Source: Luteimonas mephitis DSM 12574
GTDB lineage: Bacteria > Pseudomonadota > Gammaproteobacteria > Xanthomonadales > Xanthomonadaceae
Assembly (NCBI RefSeq): GCF_000422305.1
Contig: NZ_KE383816.1
Coordinates: 732,566-796,565 of the forward strand
Length of the DNA: 64,000 bases
Direction: 5' to 3'
Both the position numbers and the translations under genes were made by a program. The stretch's first letter is position 1, and every line of letters starts with the position of its first letter. Positions 25,686 to 34,145 of the stretch are shown in pieces. The notes beneath the pieces were generated by a model that saw only the letters and a list, made by a program, of their open reading frames with translations, was not told where the DNA came from and did no database searches.

Positions 25686-27698
25686 TCAGTAGTACGCGCC
25701 GAACCCGATCACGTGGTTGGCGAAGCCGATCCACAGCACGAACAGGCAGGCCAGCGCCAGCAGCACCGCCCACAGCTTGGCCAGCAGGCGGCGCCGCCCG
25801 CGCAGGACGTGCCAGGCGTTCCAGGCCGCGACCGCGGCGCCGAGCGGCAACACCACCGTGGCGAACAGCCGCAGCGCGATGATCAGGCCGTCGCTGTCGG
25901 GGCTGGTCAACGCCAGCTTGCCGAGCATCGCGACCACCAGGCCCAGCATCGCGCCCATCGCCACCAGCACCAGCAGCGCCGCGATCCGCACCAGGCGATG
26001 CGCGCGCGCGTCGATGCCGACGAGCCGGTAGGGCGCGCGGTAGTAGCGCCGCACCAGCGCCGAAACGGGCCACGCCAGCACCGTCAGCAGCAGGATCCCC
26101 AGGCTCGCCGCCAGCAGCGGCATCGCCAGCGCCTGCCAGGTCGACAGCCGCTGGAATACCATGATCGGCGCGTACGGCTCCATGCTGAAGCGGGTGACCG
26201 CGCCGTCGACGACGTCGGCAGCGAGCCGGTCGCTGCTGGTGGTGTCCTGCCACACGTACGGCGCCACCTCGCGCCACTTCTTCGGCGCGCCGCCCGGGCC
26301 CAGCGCCATCGTCACGCTGATCGTGCCGTCCTTGTTGGCGACCACCTTGACCGGCCCGAGCATGTTGACCAGCGACATGAAGTTGCTGTCCGGGCGACGG
26401 CTGCTCTGGTAGGTGCCGGCGATCTGCTGCGCATGTTGCCTGGCGTCCTCCTTGGAAACGCCTCCGGTCCTGGCGGGAGTGCCGGGGAAGTAACGGTCGG
26501 CGAAGCCGCGCGCGAGCGCGTCGCGGATCTGCCCGGTTGCACCGTCGCGGCCGGAGCTGTTCATCGACACGAAGATGCCCACGCCGTCGTCCGGGAACAG
26601 CTGCAGGTCGCTGTGGAACCACTGGGTGTCGCCGCCGTGCGCGATCGCGCGGTGGCCGTTCACCGAGGTCTCGTAGAAGCCGAGCATCATGCGATTGAGC
26701 GGGCCCACCGACGCCTGCCCGGTCGAATGCATCATGCGCGCGGTGTTCGCGCCGAGGATGCGCGCGTCGCCGTACGCGCCGTCCTGCAGGTGCGCGATCA
26801 TGAAGCGCGCCATGTCGGCGCCGGTGGACGCCAGGCTGCCCGCGGGCGCGAGGCTGATGAACTCGTAGTCCTTCGCCTCGCCGTCGGAAGCCTTCGCATA
26901 GCCCTTGGACATCTTCGCCAGCAGCGCCGGCGGCAGCGGCTGGCGGAAGCTGGAATGCGCCATGCCCAGCGGCTGGAAGATGTGGTGGTCGATGTAATCG
27001 TCGAACGACTCGCCTGACACGCGCTGGACGATGTAACCGGCCAGCGCCGTGGCGTAGTTCGAGTAGGCCGGCGTGCTGCCCGGCGCATGGATGCGCTCGG
27101 GCACCCAGTGCTTGAGCGCCTCGCCCAGCGGCGTGATCTCGTCGGCCTTGTCGGTGATCAGCGCACGGATCTGCTCCTCGAATCCGGCCGTATGCGTCAT
27201 CATGTTGCGCAGCGTGACCGGCTTGCCGTCGCGCGGCGGGATCTCGAAGTCGAGGTACTGGTTGACGTCGGCGTCGAGGTCGAGCTTGCCCTGCTCGACC
27301 AGCTGCATCACCGCGGTCCAGGTGAACAGCTTGGACACCGAGCCGGGCCGGAACAGCGTGTTGGCCGGATCGACCGGCGCGTGCGTGGCGAGGTCGGCGT
27401 AGCCGTAGCCCTTCTGCAGCAGCACCTTGCCGTCCTTCACCACCACGACCACCGCCCCGGCGACATCGCCCGCGGCCAGCGCGTAGGGCAGGAAGCCATC
27501 GAGCCAGGCCTCCGCGTCGGCATGGGTCAGCGCGCCGTCGCCGTCGGCGTCCATGTCCGCTGCCGTCGGCGCGGGCTCGGGTGCCAGCGCCGGCGCCGGT
27601 TGCACGGCCTCACGCGGCGCCTGTTGCGGCACCTGCGCCAGCGCCGGCCACGCCAGGGCCAGCCCGAGAAGTCCCGCCATCATCCGGATCCCACGCAT
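25686..27698 (-). CDS. Serine hydrolase with EF-hand, class C beta-lactamase domain and C-terminal TM segments
   Basis: 670 aa. Signal peptide (MAGLLGLALAWPALAQ), then a calcium-binding EF-hand loop (DADGDGALTHADAE) about residues 50-65, a beta-lactamase/PBP-like domain with SxxK as SVSK (PGSVSKLF), YxN as YSN (AYSNYATAL) and HGG (AHGGDTQW), and about four TM helices in the last ~180 residues. The start at 27698 precedes the signal peptide; a longer frame reads upstream sequence across the -10 region. It is divergent from the XRE-cupin regulator and is preceded by a strong promoter at 27777-27805. A membrane-tethered D-amino-acid-specific peptidase or esterase is likely. Confidence 0.87.
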   Translation of the reverse strand: MRGIRMMAGLLGLALAWPALAQVPQQAPREAVQPAPALAPEPAPTAADMDADGDGALTHADAEAWLDGFLPYALAAGDVAGAVVVVVKDGKVLLQKGYGYADLATHAPVDPANTLFRPGSVSKLFTWTAVMQLVEQGKLDLDADVNQYLDFEIPPRDGKPVTLRNMMTHTAGFEEQIRALITDKADEITPLGEALKHWVPERIHAPGSTPAYSNYATALAGYIVQRVSGESFDDYIDHHIFQPLGMAHSSFRQPLPPALLAKMSKGYAKASDGEAKDYEFISLAPAGSLASTGADMARFMIAHLQDGAYGDARILGANTARMMHSTGQASVGPLNRMMLGFYETSVNGHRAIAHGGDTQWFHSDLQLFPDDGVGIFVSMNSSGRDGATGQIRDALARGFADRYFPGTPARTGGVSKEDARQHAQQIAGTYQSSRRPDSNFMSLVNMLGPVKVVANKDGTISVTMALGPGGAPKKWREVAPYVWQDTTSSDRLAADVVDGAVTRFSMEPYAPIMVFQRLSTWQALAMPLLAASLGILLLTVLAWPVSALVRRYYRAPYRLVGIDARAHRLVRIAALLVLVAMGAMLGLVVAMLGKLALTSPDSDGLIIALRLFATVVLPLGAAVAAWNAWHVLRGRRRLLAKLWAVLLALACLFVLWIGFANHVIGFGAYY

Positions 27699-27776
27699 CG
27701 CCGCCTCTCCCCTTGCCGGTTGCTGGACCGGCCGCGCGGCGTGCGCCGGGCGGCCCGGTGTGATGTTCCATTCCGC

Positions 27777-27805
27777 AATAAACATCCTGATCAGAGAATT
27801 GTCAA
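27777..27805 (-). promoter_or_regulatory. Promoter of the serine hydrolase operon, shared element copy 2
   Basis: Reading the minus strand: -35 TTGACA (27800-27805), 17-base spacer, -10 TTTATT (27777-27782). The spacer begins ATTCTCTGAT, identical to the TonB receptor promoter, and contains the palindrome CTGATCAG. The whole shared element is ATCAGAGAATTGTCAA on the plus strand at 27790-27805. It lies in the divergent region between this operon and the XRE-cupin regulator, the obvious candidate regulator. Confidence 0.75.
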
Positions 27806-27913
27806 CCCATCTGGCAAATCCGGTCTGGTCGGGGGATCATGTCGTTCGCGGGCACGCGGACGCCCGGCTTCGCCCGTGTCGGCGATGCGAACCAACGGCA
27901 GGACCCACGCACC

Positions 27914-28654
27914 ATGACCGAGCACCACCCCACCATCGGCGGCCTGCTGCGCGCGCTGCGCGCGCGCAACGGCTGGACCCTCAAGGAAATGAGCGAGCGC
28001 TGCGGCATCCCGCTGTCGACGCTGTCCAAGGTCGAGCACGACCGGCTGACGCTCACCTACGACAAGCTGCTGCAGCTCAGCCAGCGGCTCAACATCCGCA
28101 TGTCCGAGCTGTTCGCCGAGCAGGACGCCGATCCGGAGCCCGCGGTCACCGCGCGCCGCAGCATCGGCCGGATCGAGGACGCGATCCGCGTCAACACGCC
28201 CAACTACGACTATTACTACCTGTGCCCGGAACTGCGCCGCAAGCGCATGATCCCGGTGCTCACCCGGGTGCGCGCCAAGAGCATCGGCGAGTTCGGCGAC
28301 CTGGTGCGCCATTCCGGCGAGGAGTACATCCACGTGCTGGAAGGCAGGGTCGAAGTCCACACCGAGTTCTACGACCCGATCGTGCTCGGCCCCGGCGAGT
28401 CGGTCTACATCGACTCCAACATGGGCCACGCCTACACCGCGGCGGCCGGCTGCGACGAAGTGCTGCTGCTCGGCGTGTGCTCGAGCGCGGACGACCAGCT
28501 GATGGAATCGCTGATGACCCTGCACGGAGACGACCCGCCCGCGCCACCCAATGCCACCCGGATCAGCGCGCCGGCCGCGGCGAAGGCGAAGCCGCGCGGG
28601 CGCCGCGCAGGCGCCGCGCCTGCCACCGCGCACAAGTCCAGTCCGGCGAAGTAG
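27914..28654 (+). CDS. XRE-family regulator with cupin sensor domain
   Basis: 246 aa. Residues ~8-62 form an XRE helix-turn-helix (LRALRARNGWTLKEMSERC, then PLSTLSKVEHDRLT). Residues ~115-185 are a cupin beta-barrel (HSGEEYIHVLEG, LGPGESVYIDSNMGHAY) that would bind an effector ligand. The C-terminal tail is Ala/Lys/Arg-rich. The ATG at 27914 gives the family-typical start; an in-frame ATG 75 bases upstream is less likely. XRE-cupin proteins often control amino-acid or polyamine catabolism. Its divergent position beside the serine hydrolase operon suggests it controls both promoters carrying the shared 16-bp element. Confidence 0.9.
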   Translation: MTEHHPTIGGLLRALRARNGWTLKEMSERCGIPLSTLSKVEHDRLTLTYDKLLQLSQRLNIRMSELFAEQDADPEPAVTARRSIGRIEDAIRVNTPNYDYYYLCPELRRKRMIPVLTRVRAKSIGEFGDLVRHSGEEYIHVLEGRVEVHTEFYDPIVLGPGESVYIDSNMGHAYTAAAGCDEVLLLGVCSSADDQLMESLMTLHGDDPPAPPNATRISAPAAAKAKPRGRRAGAAPATAHKSSPAK

Positions 28655-28678
28655 CCCCTCCGCCGGGCGGCGCGCCGC

Positions 28679-29287
28679 TCAGGTGGTGCCGCGGCGCTTG
28701 CCCACCCACGGCCGGTACCACGCGCGGATCGCGGCCATGTCGGCGGCCATGTCGTCGCTCAGGTGGAACAGCGGGCCGAAGCCGATGATCCGGTCGGGAT
28801 AGTGGAAGTACATCCGCAGCACCGGCACGTCGGCGGCCTTGGCGATCTTCCAGAAGCCGGTCTTCCAGCGCTCCACCCGCTTGCGCGTGCCCTCCGGCGC
28901 CAGCCCGTACCAGAATTTCTCGCTGCCGTGGATCAGCGCGGCGGCCTGTTCGACCACGCCCTGCGCGGCCTGGCGATCCACCGGGATCACGCCCAGGCGC
29001 CTGAGCAGGAAGCCGAGCACCGGGATCCGGAACAGCGAATCCTTGCCCAGCACGCGGATGTCGACGCCCAGCGCGAGCTTGGCGGCGAATCCCCAGAGCC
29101 CGTCCCAGTTGGACGAATGCGGCGCGCCGATCAGCACCAGCCGCGGAATGTCCGGCAGGGTGCCGACCATGCGCCAGCCGCCGAGCTTCAGGATCGTGCG
29201 GCCCAGCCAGCGGGCGAGCCGGCTGGGCTTCACCCGCGGCGCGTTCGGCGGCAGTGGCAGGACCACGTCGTCGTGCGTTGGCGTCAT
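28679..29287 (-). CDS. 1-acyl-glycerol-phosphate acyltransferase (PlsC-like)
   Basis: 202 aa. The acyltransferase HX4D motif is HSSNWD (~57-62), followed by the RLGVIPVDR region and the third block APEGTRKRVERWKTGF, all typical of the LPLAT/PlsC superfamily. It transfers acyl chains to lysophospholipids or related acceptors at the inner membrane. Start at 29287; longer upstream frame belongs to the antisense of arfB. It follows arfB on the same strand by 25 bases. Confidence 0.88.
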   Translation of the reverse strand: MTPTHDDVVLPLPPNAPRVKPSRLARWLGRTILKLGGWRMVGTLPDIPRLVLIGAPHSSNWDGLWGFAAKLALGVDIRVLGKDSLFRIPVLGFLLRRLGVIPVDRQAAQGVVEQAAALIHGSEKFWYGLAPEGTRKRVERWKTGFWKIAKAADVPVLRMYFHYPDRIIGFGPLFHLSDDMAADMAAIRAWYRPWVGKRRGTT

Positions 29288-29312
29288 CGATTCCCCTGGC
29301 TTGCGCCTTCGC

Positions 29313-29732
29313 TCATTCCCAATCGCGGCTGCCGCCGCCGCGGCCGCGCTTGATGTTACTGCGTTCGCGCTTGGCGTCGAGGCGGCGCTGTTTCGACGCG
29401 CGCGTGGGCCGCGTCGCGACGCGTGGCTTCGGTGCGTGCAGGCCGGATTCGATGAAGTGCGCGAGCCGTTCACGCGCGTCCTGGCGGTTGCGCTCCTGGG
29501 TGCGGAAGCGCTGGGCGTTGAGCACGAGCACGCCGTCGCCGGTGACGCGGCGGTCGCGCCGGGCCAGCAGCCGCGCGCGCACCGGTTCGGGCAGCGACGG
29601 CGAGTTGGCGACGTCGAAACGCAGTTCCACCGCGGTGGACACCTTGTTGACGTTCTGCCCGCCCGGCCCCGCGGCGCGCACGAAGCGTTCGACGATTTCA
29701 TGCTCCGGGATGGTGATCGCCGGCTGGGTCAT
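29313..29732 (-). CDS. arfB: Alternative ribosome-rescue factor ArfB (peptidyl-tRNA hydrolase)
   Basis: 139 aa, matching the E. coli ArfB (YaeJ) length. The catalytic GGQ lies in GPGGQNVNKV (~22-31), as in class I release factors, and the C-terminal tail is basic (KQRRLDAKRERSNIKRGRG), which inserts into the empty mRNA channel of stalled ribosomes. The ATG at 29732 gives the standard N-terminus. Confidence 0.95.
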   Translation of the reverse strand: MTQPAITIPEHEIVERFVRAAGPGGQNVNKVSTAVELRFDVANSPSLPEPVRARLLARRDRRVTGDGVLVLNAQRFRTQERNRQDARERLAHFIESGLHAPKPRVATRPTRASKQRRLDAKRERSNIKRGRGGGSRDWE

Positions 29733-29886
29733 GGGAGCCTCCACCGGACATTGTAGGTGGCCGCCGCAATTGCCGATGCGGGAAGCGCGCACCCCGGCAC
29801 GCTTCGGGCGTGAAGTGCGCACGCCGCGGGTTTGCCCGGGCCACGCCTGCAGCCGATGATGGATGTTCGATCAGGGAGGATTGGCG

Positions 29887-30390
29887 ATGCAGGCAAGCAC
29901 GATGCGCCGGACCGAGCTGGCGGCCCTGTCCACGACCACTGCGCTGGCATTGGCCTGCGCCGCCGCCGTCGCGGCGCCACGGGATCCCGCGCGCGTGGAC
30001 GGGGCGCAGGTGCGGGACCCGGCCGCGGTCTTCGCGGCGCCAGCGCGTGCCCAGCCGCGGCCGGCATCGCATGGCACCGGCCTGCTCTCCAGGCAGCCGT
30101 GGCATCGCGTCGCGCCGCTTGCGCCCGACCGGTACCGGCAGGCCCATGGCCGTGCCGACGTGCGCGACCGGCCGGATCGCACCTATCCGGCTTTCCGGCC
30201 CGATCGCCAATCCGGCTGGCTGGACGGACTGCTGTCGTCCGGCAACGCGCCGGCCGGCCGTGACCTGCGCCTGCAACAGGGCGTGCGTGCCGCGCAGGAC
30301 GCGATGGACGAGATGGGCCGGCAACTGATGCCGGCGCTGCAGGATCTTCGGCGCGGCTTCGACGAAGGGCTGGAGCAGGCGCAGCCGTAG
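29887..30390 (+). CDS. Hypothetical secreted protein
   Basis: 167 aa. A good Shine-Dalgarno (GGGAGGA) 7 bases before the ATG at 29887 and a signal peptide (TTTALALACAAAVAAP) support it. The mature part is rich in Arg, Pro and Asp with RPDR and RDRPDR clusters, and ends in an amphipathic helix (AAQDAMDEMGRQLMPALQDL). No known family is recognised. Confidence 0.65.
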   Translation: MQASTMRRTELAALSTTTALALACAAAVAAPRDPARVDGAQVRDPAAVFAAPARAQPRPASHGTGLLSRQPWHRVAPLAPDRYRQAHGRADVRDRPDRTYPAFRPDRQSGWLDGLLSSGNAPAGRDLRLQQGVRAAQDAMDEMGRQLMPALQDLRRGFDEGLEQAQP

Positions 30391-30431
30391 CGCACCGCAC
30401 CGCAGCGGTGTGTCGGGGGCGTGGCCCCGAC

Positions 30432-31139
30432 CTATGGTGCCGGCTGGTCGGCTTGCGGGTCGGCGGCAGCGCCGAACAGCGCCAGCGCGCGCGCGAACTG
30501 TGCGTCGACCGGCGCCTCGACCACGATCCGGCGGCCATCGAGCGGATGCGCGAACGCCAGCGACTGCGCATGCAGCAGCATGCGATGGATGCCGCGCATG
30601 CGGAACGCCCGGTTGTGGCGGCCGTCGCCATGGCTGGTGTCGCCGATCAGGTGGTGCGACAGATGCTTGAGATGGCGGCGGATCTGGCGGAAGCGCCCGG
30701 TCTCCGGCCGCGCGCGCAGCAGCGCGTAGCGCGAGGAGGGAAAGCCCGCCGAGGGCTCGTCGAGTTCCGTCGTCGCCAGCCGCTCGAAGCGCGTCAGCGC
30801 GGGCTTCTTCGCGGGCTTGCCCGGGCCGCCGTCGAGCGGATGGTCGACCGTGAACACCGTTTCCGCCGGCCAGCCGCGGCACACGGCAAGGTAGTCCTTG
30901 GCCACCTCGCGCGACATCAGCGTCTTGCCCAGCACCGATGCGGTGTCGCGGTCGAATGCCAGCAGCAGGCAGCCGCTGGTGGCACGGTCGAGGCGATGGA
31001 CGAGGAAGATCGGCTTGCCGAACTGCTCGCGCAGCCGGTCGGCGGCGAAGTCGGTTTCGCCGCGCGCCAGCCTGCTGTCGTGGACCATCAGCCCGGCAGG
31101 CTTGTCGACGACGGCGAGGAACTCGTCGCTGAAAAGCAC
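30432..31139 (-). CDS. truC: tRNA pseudouridine(65) synthase TruC-like (RluA family)
   Basis: 235 aa from a GTG start. RluA-family motifs: VDKPAGLMVH, then HRLDRATSG with the catalytic Asp, RPETGRFRQIRRH and GDTSHGDGRHNR, the last being characteristic of TruC. No ATG lies near the expected N-terminus; GTG at 31139 begins right at the conserved LFSDEFLAVVDKPAG. Upstream codons would translate the family B repeat (31152-31181). It is 72 bases downstream of ubiB. Confidence 0.85.
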   Translation of the reverse strand: MLFSDEFLAVVDKPAGLMVHDSRLARGETDFAADRLREQFGKPIFLVHRLDRATSGCLLLAFDRDTASVLGKTLMSREVAKDYLAVCRGWPAETVFTVDHPLDGGPGKPAKKPALTRFERLATTELDEPSAGFPSSRYALLRARPETGRFRQIRRHLKHLSHHLIGDTSHGDGRHNRAFRMRGIHRMLLHAQSLAFAHPLDGRRIVVEAPVDAQFARALALFGAAADPQADQPAP

Positions 31140-31151
31140 ATCAAGCGCTTG

Positions 31152-31181
31152 CTCCCTCCCCTGCGAAGGCAGGGGAGGGAG
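31152..31181 (-). repeat. Palindromic repeat, family B copy
   Basis: A perfect-looking inverted repeat: CTCCCTCCCCTGC, loop GAAG, GCAGGGGAGGGAG. It lies between ubiB and truC. Copies occur at 40069-40094 and, shorter, at 7523-7545. Confidence 0.85.
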
Positions 31182-31210
31182 CGAAAGCCCTTCGGCAGGG
31201 GAGGCAGGCT

Positions 31211-32884
31211 TCAGCGCCGCGGCCACGCGGCAACCAGGGCCCACAGGCCGCCGATGCCCGCGATCCACGCCGCGGCGGGAATCGAGAACAGCGGCGGGCC
31301 GCCGGCTTCCAGCGCGTACAGCACCGTGGCGACGATCAGCAGGCCACTGCCCAGGATCGCCGACACCGTGCGCCGCTGCACGCCCTTGATGGTGTGCACC
31401 AGTTCGGCCAGGTCCTTGGAGCGCAGCGCGAGCTCGTGCTTGCCTTCCACCTGCTGGGTCAGCCAGGCGTGCACCAGCCGCGGCACGTCGGGTGCGTGCG
31501 TGACCATTTCCGGCAGGCGCTTGCGGAACTCGCCGAGCAGCCGCTGCGGGCTGTAGCGCTCCACCAGGATGCGTTCGAGCACCGGCCGCGCGACCGCCCA
31601 GATGTCGATCTGCGGATCGAGCTGGCGGCCGACGCCCTCGATGTTGAGCAGGGTCTTCTGCAGCAGGATCAGCTGCGGCTGCAGGGTCAGCTCGTAGCGC
31701 TGCGCGGTGCGGAACAGCTTGATCAGCACTTCGGCCAGCGAGATCTGCGACAGCGGCCGGGTGAAGTACGGCTCGCACACGGTGCGCGCGGCGGCTTCGA
31801 GTTCGTCGATGCGGATGTGCGACGGCATCCAGCCGGCCTGCACGTGCAGCTCGGCGATGCGGCGGTAGTCGCGGTTGAAGATCGCCATGAAGTTCTCGGC
31901 GAGGTAGTACTGGTCCTCGCTGGAGAGCTGGCCCATGATCCCGAAGTCCAGCGCGATGAAGCGCGGGTTGGCGCGGCGCGCGGGGTCGCTGTCGACCCAG
32001 ATGTTGCCGGCGTGCGCATCGGCGTGGAAGAAGTTGTCGCGGAACACCTGGGTATAGAACACGCGCACGCCCTTGGCCGCGAGCGCCTTGCGGTCGATGC
32101 CGGCGGCGTCGAGCGCCTCGATGTCGTCGCTGGGGATGCCGCGCACGCGCTCCATCGTCAGCGCATTGCCGGCGCTGTGGCTCCAGACCGGCTCGGGCAC
32201 GTAGAGGTCGGCCGAATCCAGCCAGAACCGCCGCAGCACCGAGGCGTTGGCGCCTTCGCGCTGCAGGTCGAGCTCGGCCGCGAGCGTGCTCTCGATCTCG
32301 GCTACGATTTCGCGCGGGCGGATCTTGTCGGCCGCCGGATGGGTGCGGTCGACCAGGCCGGCGACGTTCTTCAGCAGCGCGATGTCGGCGGCGATCTGGC
32401 GCCTGATGCCCGGACGCAGCACCTTGACCACCACCTCGCGCGCCGGGTGGCCGTCATGCGCGCGCAGCGTGGCGGCATGCACCTGCGCGATCGAGGCCGA
32501 GGCCAGCGGCACGGTGTCGAAGTCGGCGTAGGCTTCGTCGATGGTGCGGCCCAGCGACTGCTCGACGATACGGCGCGCGGCGTCGCCGTCGAACGGCGCC
32601 ACCCGGTCCTGCAGCAGCGACAGTTCATCGGCCACGTCCGGCGGCACCAGGTCGCGGCGGGTGGAGAGGATCTGGCCGAACTTGACGAAGATCGGCCCGA
32701 GTTCCTGCAGCGCGAGGCGCAGGCGCGCACCGCGCGACTGCGCGGCCAGCTCGCGCGGCGCGCGCGGCACGAACGGCCGCATCAGCTTCAGCCAGCGCTC
32801 GGCCGGCGTGTCGTCGAACAGGTCGTCGAGCCGATGGCGCACCAGCACGCGACCGATGCGCATCGCGCGCAACGCGCCCTTCAT
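31211..32884 (-). CDS. ubiB: UbiB, ABC1-family atypical kinase for ubiquinone biosynthesis
   Basis: 557 aa. The ABC1/ADCK hallmark KxGQ motif is KFGQ at 68-71 ([11 protein letters not shown]), then the Ala-rich loop ([12 protein letters not shown]), VVVKVLRPG with the ATP-site Lys, [11 protein letters not shown] (catalytic) and LDFGIMG (metal-binding DFG). Two hydrophobic helices at the C-terminus anchor it to the inner membrane. The start overlaps the ubiJ stop (ATGA, 32881-32884). It works in the late steps of coenzyme Q synthesis. Confidence 0.95.
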   Translation of the reverse strand: MKGALRAMRIGRVLVRHRLDDLFDDTPAERWLKLMRPFVPRAPRELAAQSRGARLRLALQELGPIFVKFGQILSTRRDLVPPDVADELSLLQDRVAPFDGDAARRIVEQSLGRTIDEAYADFDTVPLASASIAQVHAATLRAHDGHPAREVVVKVLRPGIRRQIAADIALLKNVAGLVDRTHPAADKIRPREIVAEIESTLAAELDLQREGANASVLRRFWLDSADLYVPEPVWSHSAGNALTMERVRGIPSDDIEALDAAGIDRKALAAKGVRVFYTQVFRDNFFHADAHAGNIWVDSDPARRANPRFIALDFGIMGQLSSEDQYYLAENFMAIFNRDYRRIAELHVQAGWMPSHIRIDELEAAARTVCEPYFTRPLSQISLAEVLIKLFRTAQRYELTLQPQLILLQKTLLNIEGVGRQLDPQIDIWAVARPVLERILVERYSPQRLLGEFRKRLPEMVTHAPDVPRLVHAWLTQQVEGKHELALRSKDLAELVHTIKGVQRRTVSAILGSGLLIVATVLYALEAGGPPLFSIPAAAWIAGIGGLWALVAAWPRR

Positions 32885-33582
32885 CGCCTCGCTCCGTCGA
32901 TCCCTGCCCCGTCGAGCCGTGCCCCGTCGATGCGTGCCCTGTCGAGGCGCGCGACGCGTGCGGCCAGGCGTTCGAAGCGGTCGCGCAGCGCGTCGACGTC
33001 GTCGTGGAAGGCGTCGAGTTCGTCACGGCCGACCACGTCGCGCGATTCCTCGACCACGTACTCGGCGGCGCTGCCGGCGAACTCGCCGCCCAGCGTGCGC
33101 GCCTGCTTCAGCGCGCCGGCAAAACCATTCGCCACCTGCACGCCGACCACGTCGCCCAGCACCGCGACGAAGGGCTGCTGCCAGTCCGGATCGAAGCGCT
33201 CGGCCAGTCGCTGCAGTCGCCGCGCGAGGTCGGCGTCGCCGGAGATGCGCATGCCGCCGATCGGCGGCGCATCGTCGCGGCGCGAACCTAGCAGCGCCGG
33301 CAGCTGGCCTAGCAGCGCGCCAAGCGTGCTGCGCACGGACAGGTCGGGTTCGCTGTCCCTTCCGACCGGACCGACCACGAGTCGTTCACCCTCCACCCGC
33401 ACTTGCAGCGCCAGCGGCGGCGACTGCAAGGCCAGTTCGATCCGCCGGCCGTCCAGCGCGCGCAGCGCCTCGCGGGTGTCGGGATCGAGCGCGACGGCGC
33501 GATTGAGCGCGGCTTCCAGCAGCCGCCCGGCTGCGGGCTTCAGGGCATCCAGCGGCGAGGTCGGGGAAGGCGCGTCGGTCAT
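32881..33582 (-). CDS. ubiJ: UbiJ, SCP2-domain ubiquinone accessory factor
   Basis: 233 aa. An N-terminal SCP2-like lipid-binding domain (~25-130) contains [21 protein letters not shown] and [14 protein letters not shown], and the C-terminus is a coiled coil ([20 protein letters not shown]), as in E. coli UbiJ. UbiJ scaffolds the soluble ubiquinone-biosynthesis complex. It is translationally coupled to ubiB; ubiE, often upstream, is absent here. The [13 protein letters not shown] repeat at the extreme C-terminus is low complexity. Confidence 0.9.
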   Translation of the reverse strand: MTDAPSPTSPLDALKPAAGRLLEAALNRAVALDPDTREALRALDGRRIELALQSPPLALQVRVEGERLVVGPVGRDSEPDLSVRSTLGALLGQLPALLGSRRDDAPPIGGMRISGDADLARRLQRLAERFDPDWQQPFVAVLGDVVGVQVANGFAGALKQARTLGGEFAGSAAEYVVEESRDVVGRDELDAFHDDVDALRDRFERLAARVARLDRARIDGARLDGAGIDGARR

Positions 33583-33930
33583 GGCCCATTGTAGCCGCGG
33601 GGGCCTCGCGGTCCGGGAGCCGTGCTTGCGGGAACGGCTTCGGCGCCAGGTCCTTGGTTTCGCCCTTTCTCCTGCGAAGGCGGGAACGACCGGCCGCGAG
33701 CGGCCACGATCCGCGCCGATCGGGAAGCCAGGCTGCGTCGCAGGCCAGGCCCGCCAGCAGGGCTGGCATGCGTTGCTTCGTGCACGAGCCGTGACTCGCA
33801 AACGCTTCTCCGCACCCCTCCCCGCAGGGGACAACAGCAGAAGCCCGCGACTAGCGCCGCTTCTGCAACTGCCCGCAAACAAAGGCGGGCCCGTCTTCAC
33901 GGGCCCGTCGGGTCCACACGGTGCGCGGCG
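33583..33930. other. Intergenic region, no gene seen
   Basis: 348 bases between ubiJ and the DUF1328 gene (33583-33930). It contains one CTGCGAAGGCGGG repeat fragment around 33672 and the hairpin at 33888-33909. Several short frames exist but none has a convincing start, composition or motif. Confidence 0.5.
33888..33909 (-). terminator. Rho-independent terminator of the DUF1328 gene
   Basis: On the minus strand, CGGGCCCGT-GAAG-ACGGGCCCG forms a 9-bp stem with a tetraloop, starting 21 bases after the stop codon at 33931 and followed by CCTTTGTTT. Confidence 0.7.
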
Positions 33931-34089
33931 TCAGACGCGCTTGCCGCGCAGCAGCGACACCACCGCCAGGATCAGGAACACCACGAACAGGATCCAGGCG
34001 ACGTTGCTGGCGGCGCCGGCGATGCCCGAGAAGCCGAGTACCGCGGCGATGATGGCGATGACGAAGAAAACGATGGCGTAGTGCAGCAT
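33931..34089 (-). CDS. DUF1328 (YtjA-like) small membrane protein
   Basis: 52 aa, starting [13 protein letters not shown] and ending VSLLRGKRV. Two TM helices flank a [10 protein letters not shown] turn, the exact pattern of DUF1328 peptides, which are common in proteobacteria and of unknown function, often stress-induced. AGCCTTGC precedes the ATG with GGAG further up (CGGAGCC). A terminator hairpin follows at 33888-33909. Confidence 0.9.
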   Translation of the reverse strand: MLHYAIVFFVIAIIAAVLGFSGIAGAASNVAWILFVVFLILAVVSLLRGKRV

Positions 34090-34145
34090 GCAAGGCTCCG
34101 AGATGGCCGTTGAGGTTGGCCATCATCTTCGGTAGCCCGCGGTCG

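Noticed and set aside
31394..34081. Plus-strand frame of 895 codons opposite ubiB and ubiJ
   Set aside because: ubiB and ubiJ motifs are complete on the minus strand. The plus frame is an antisense shadow.
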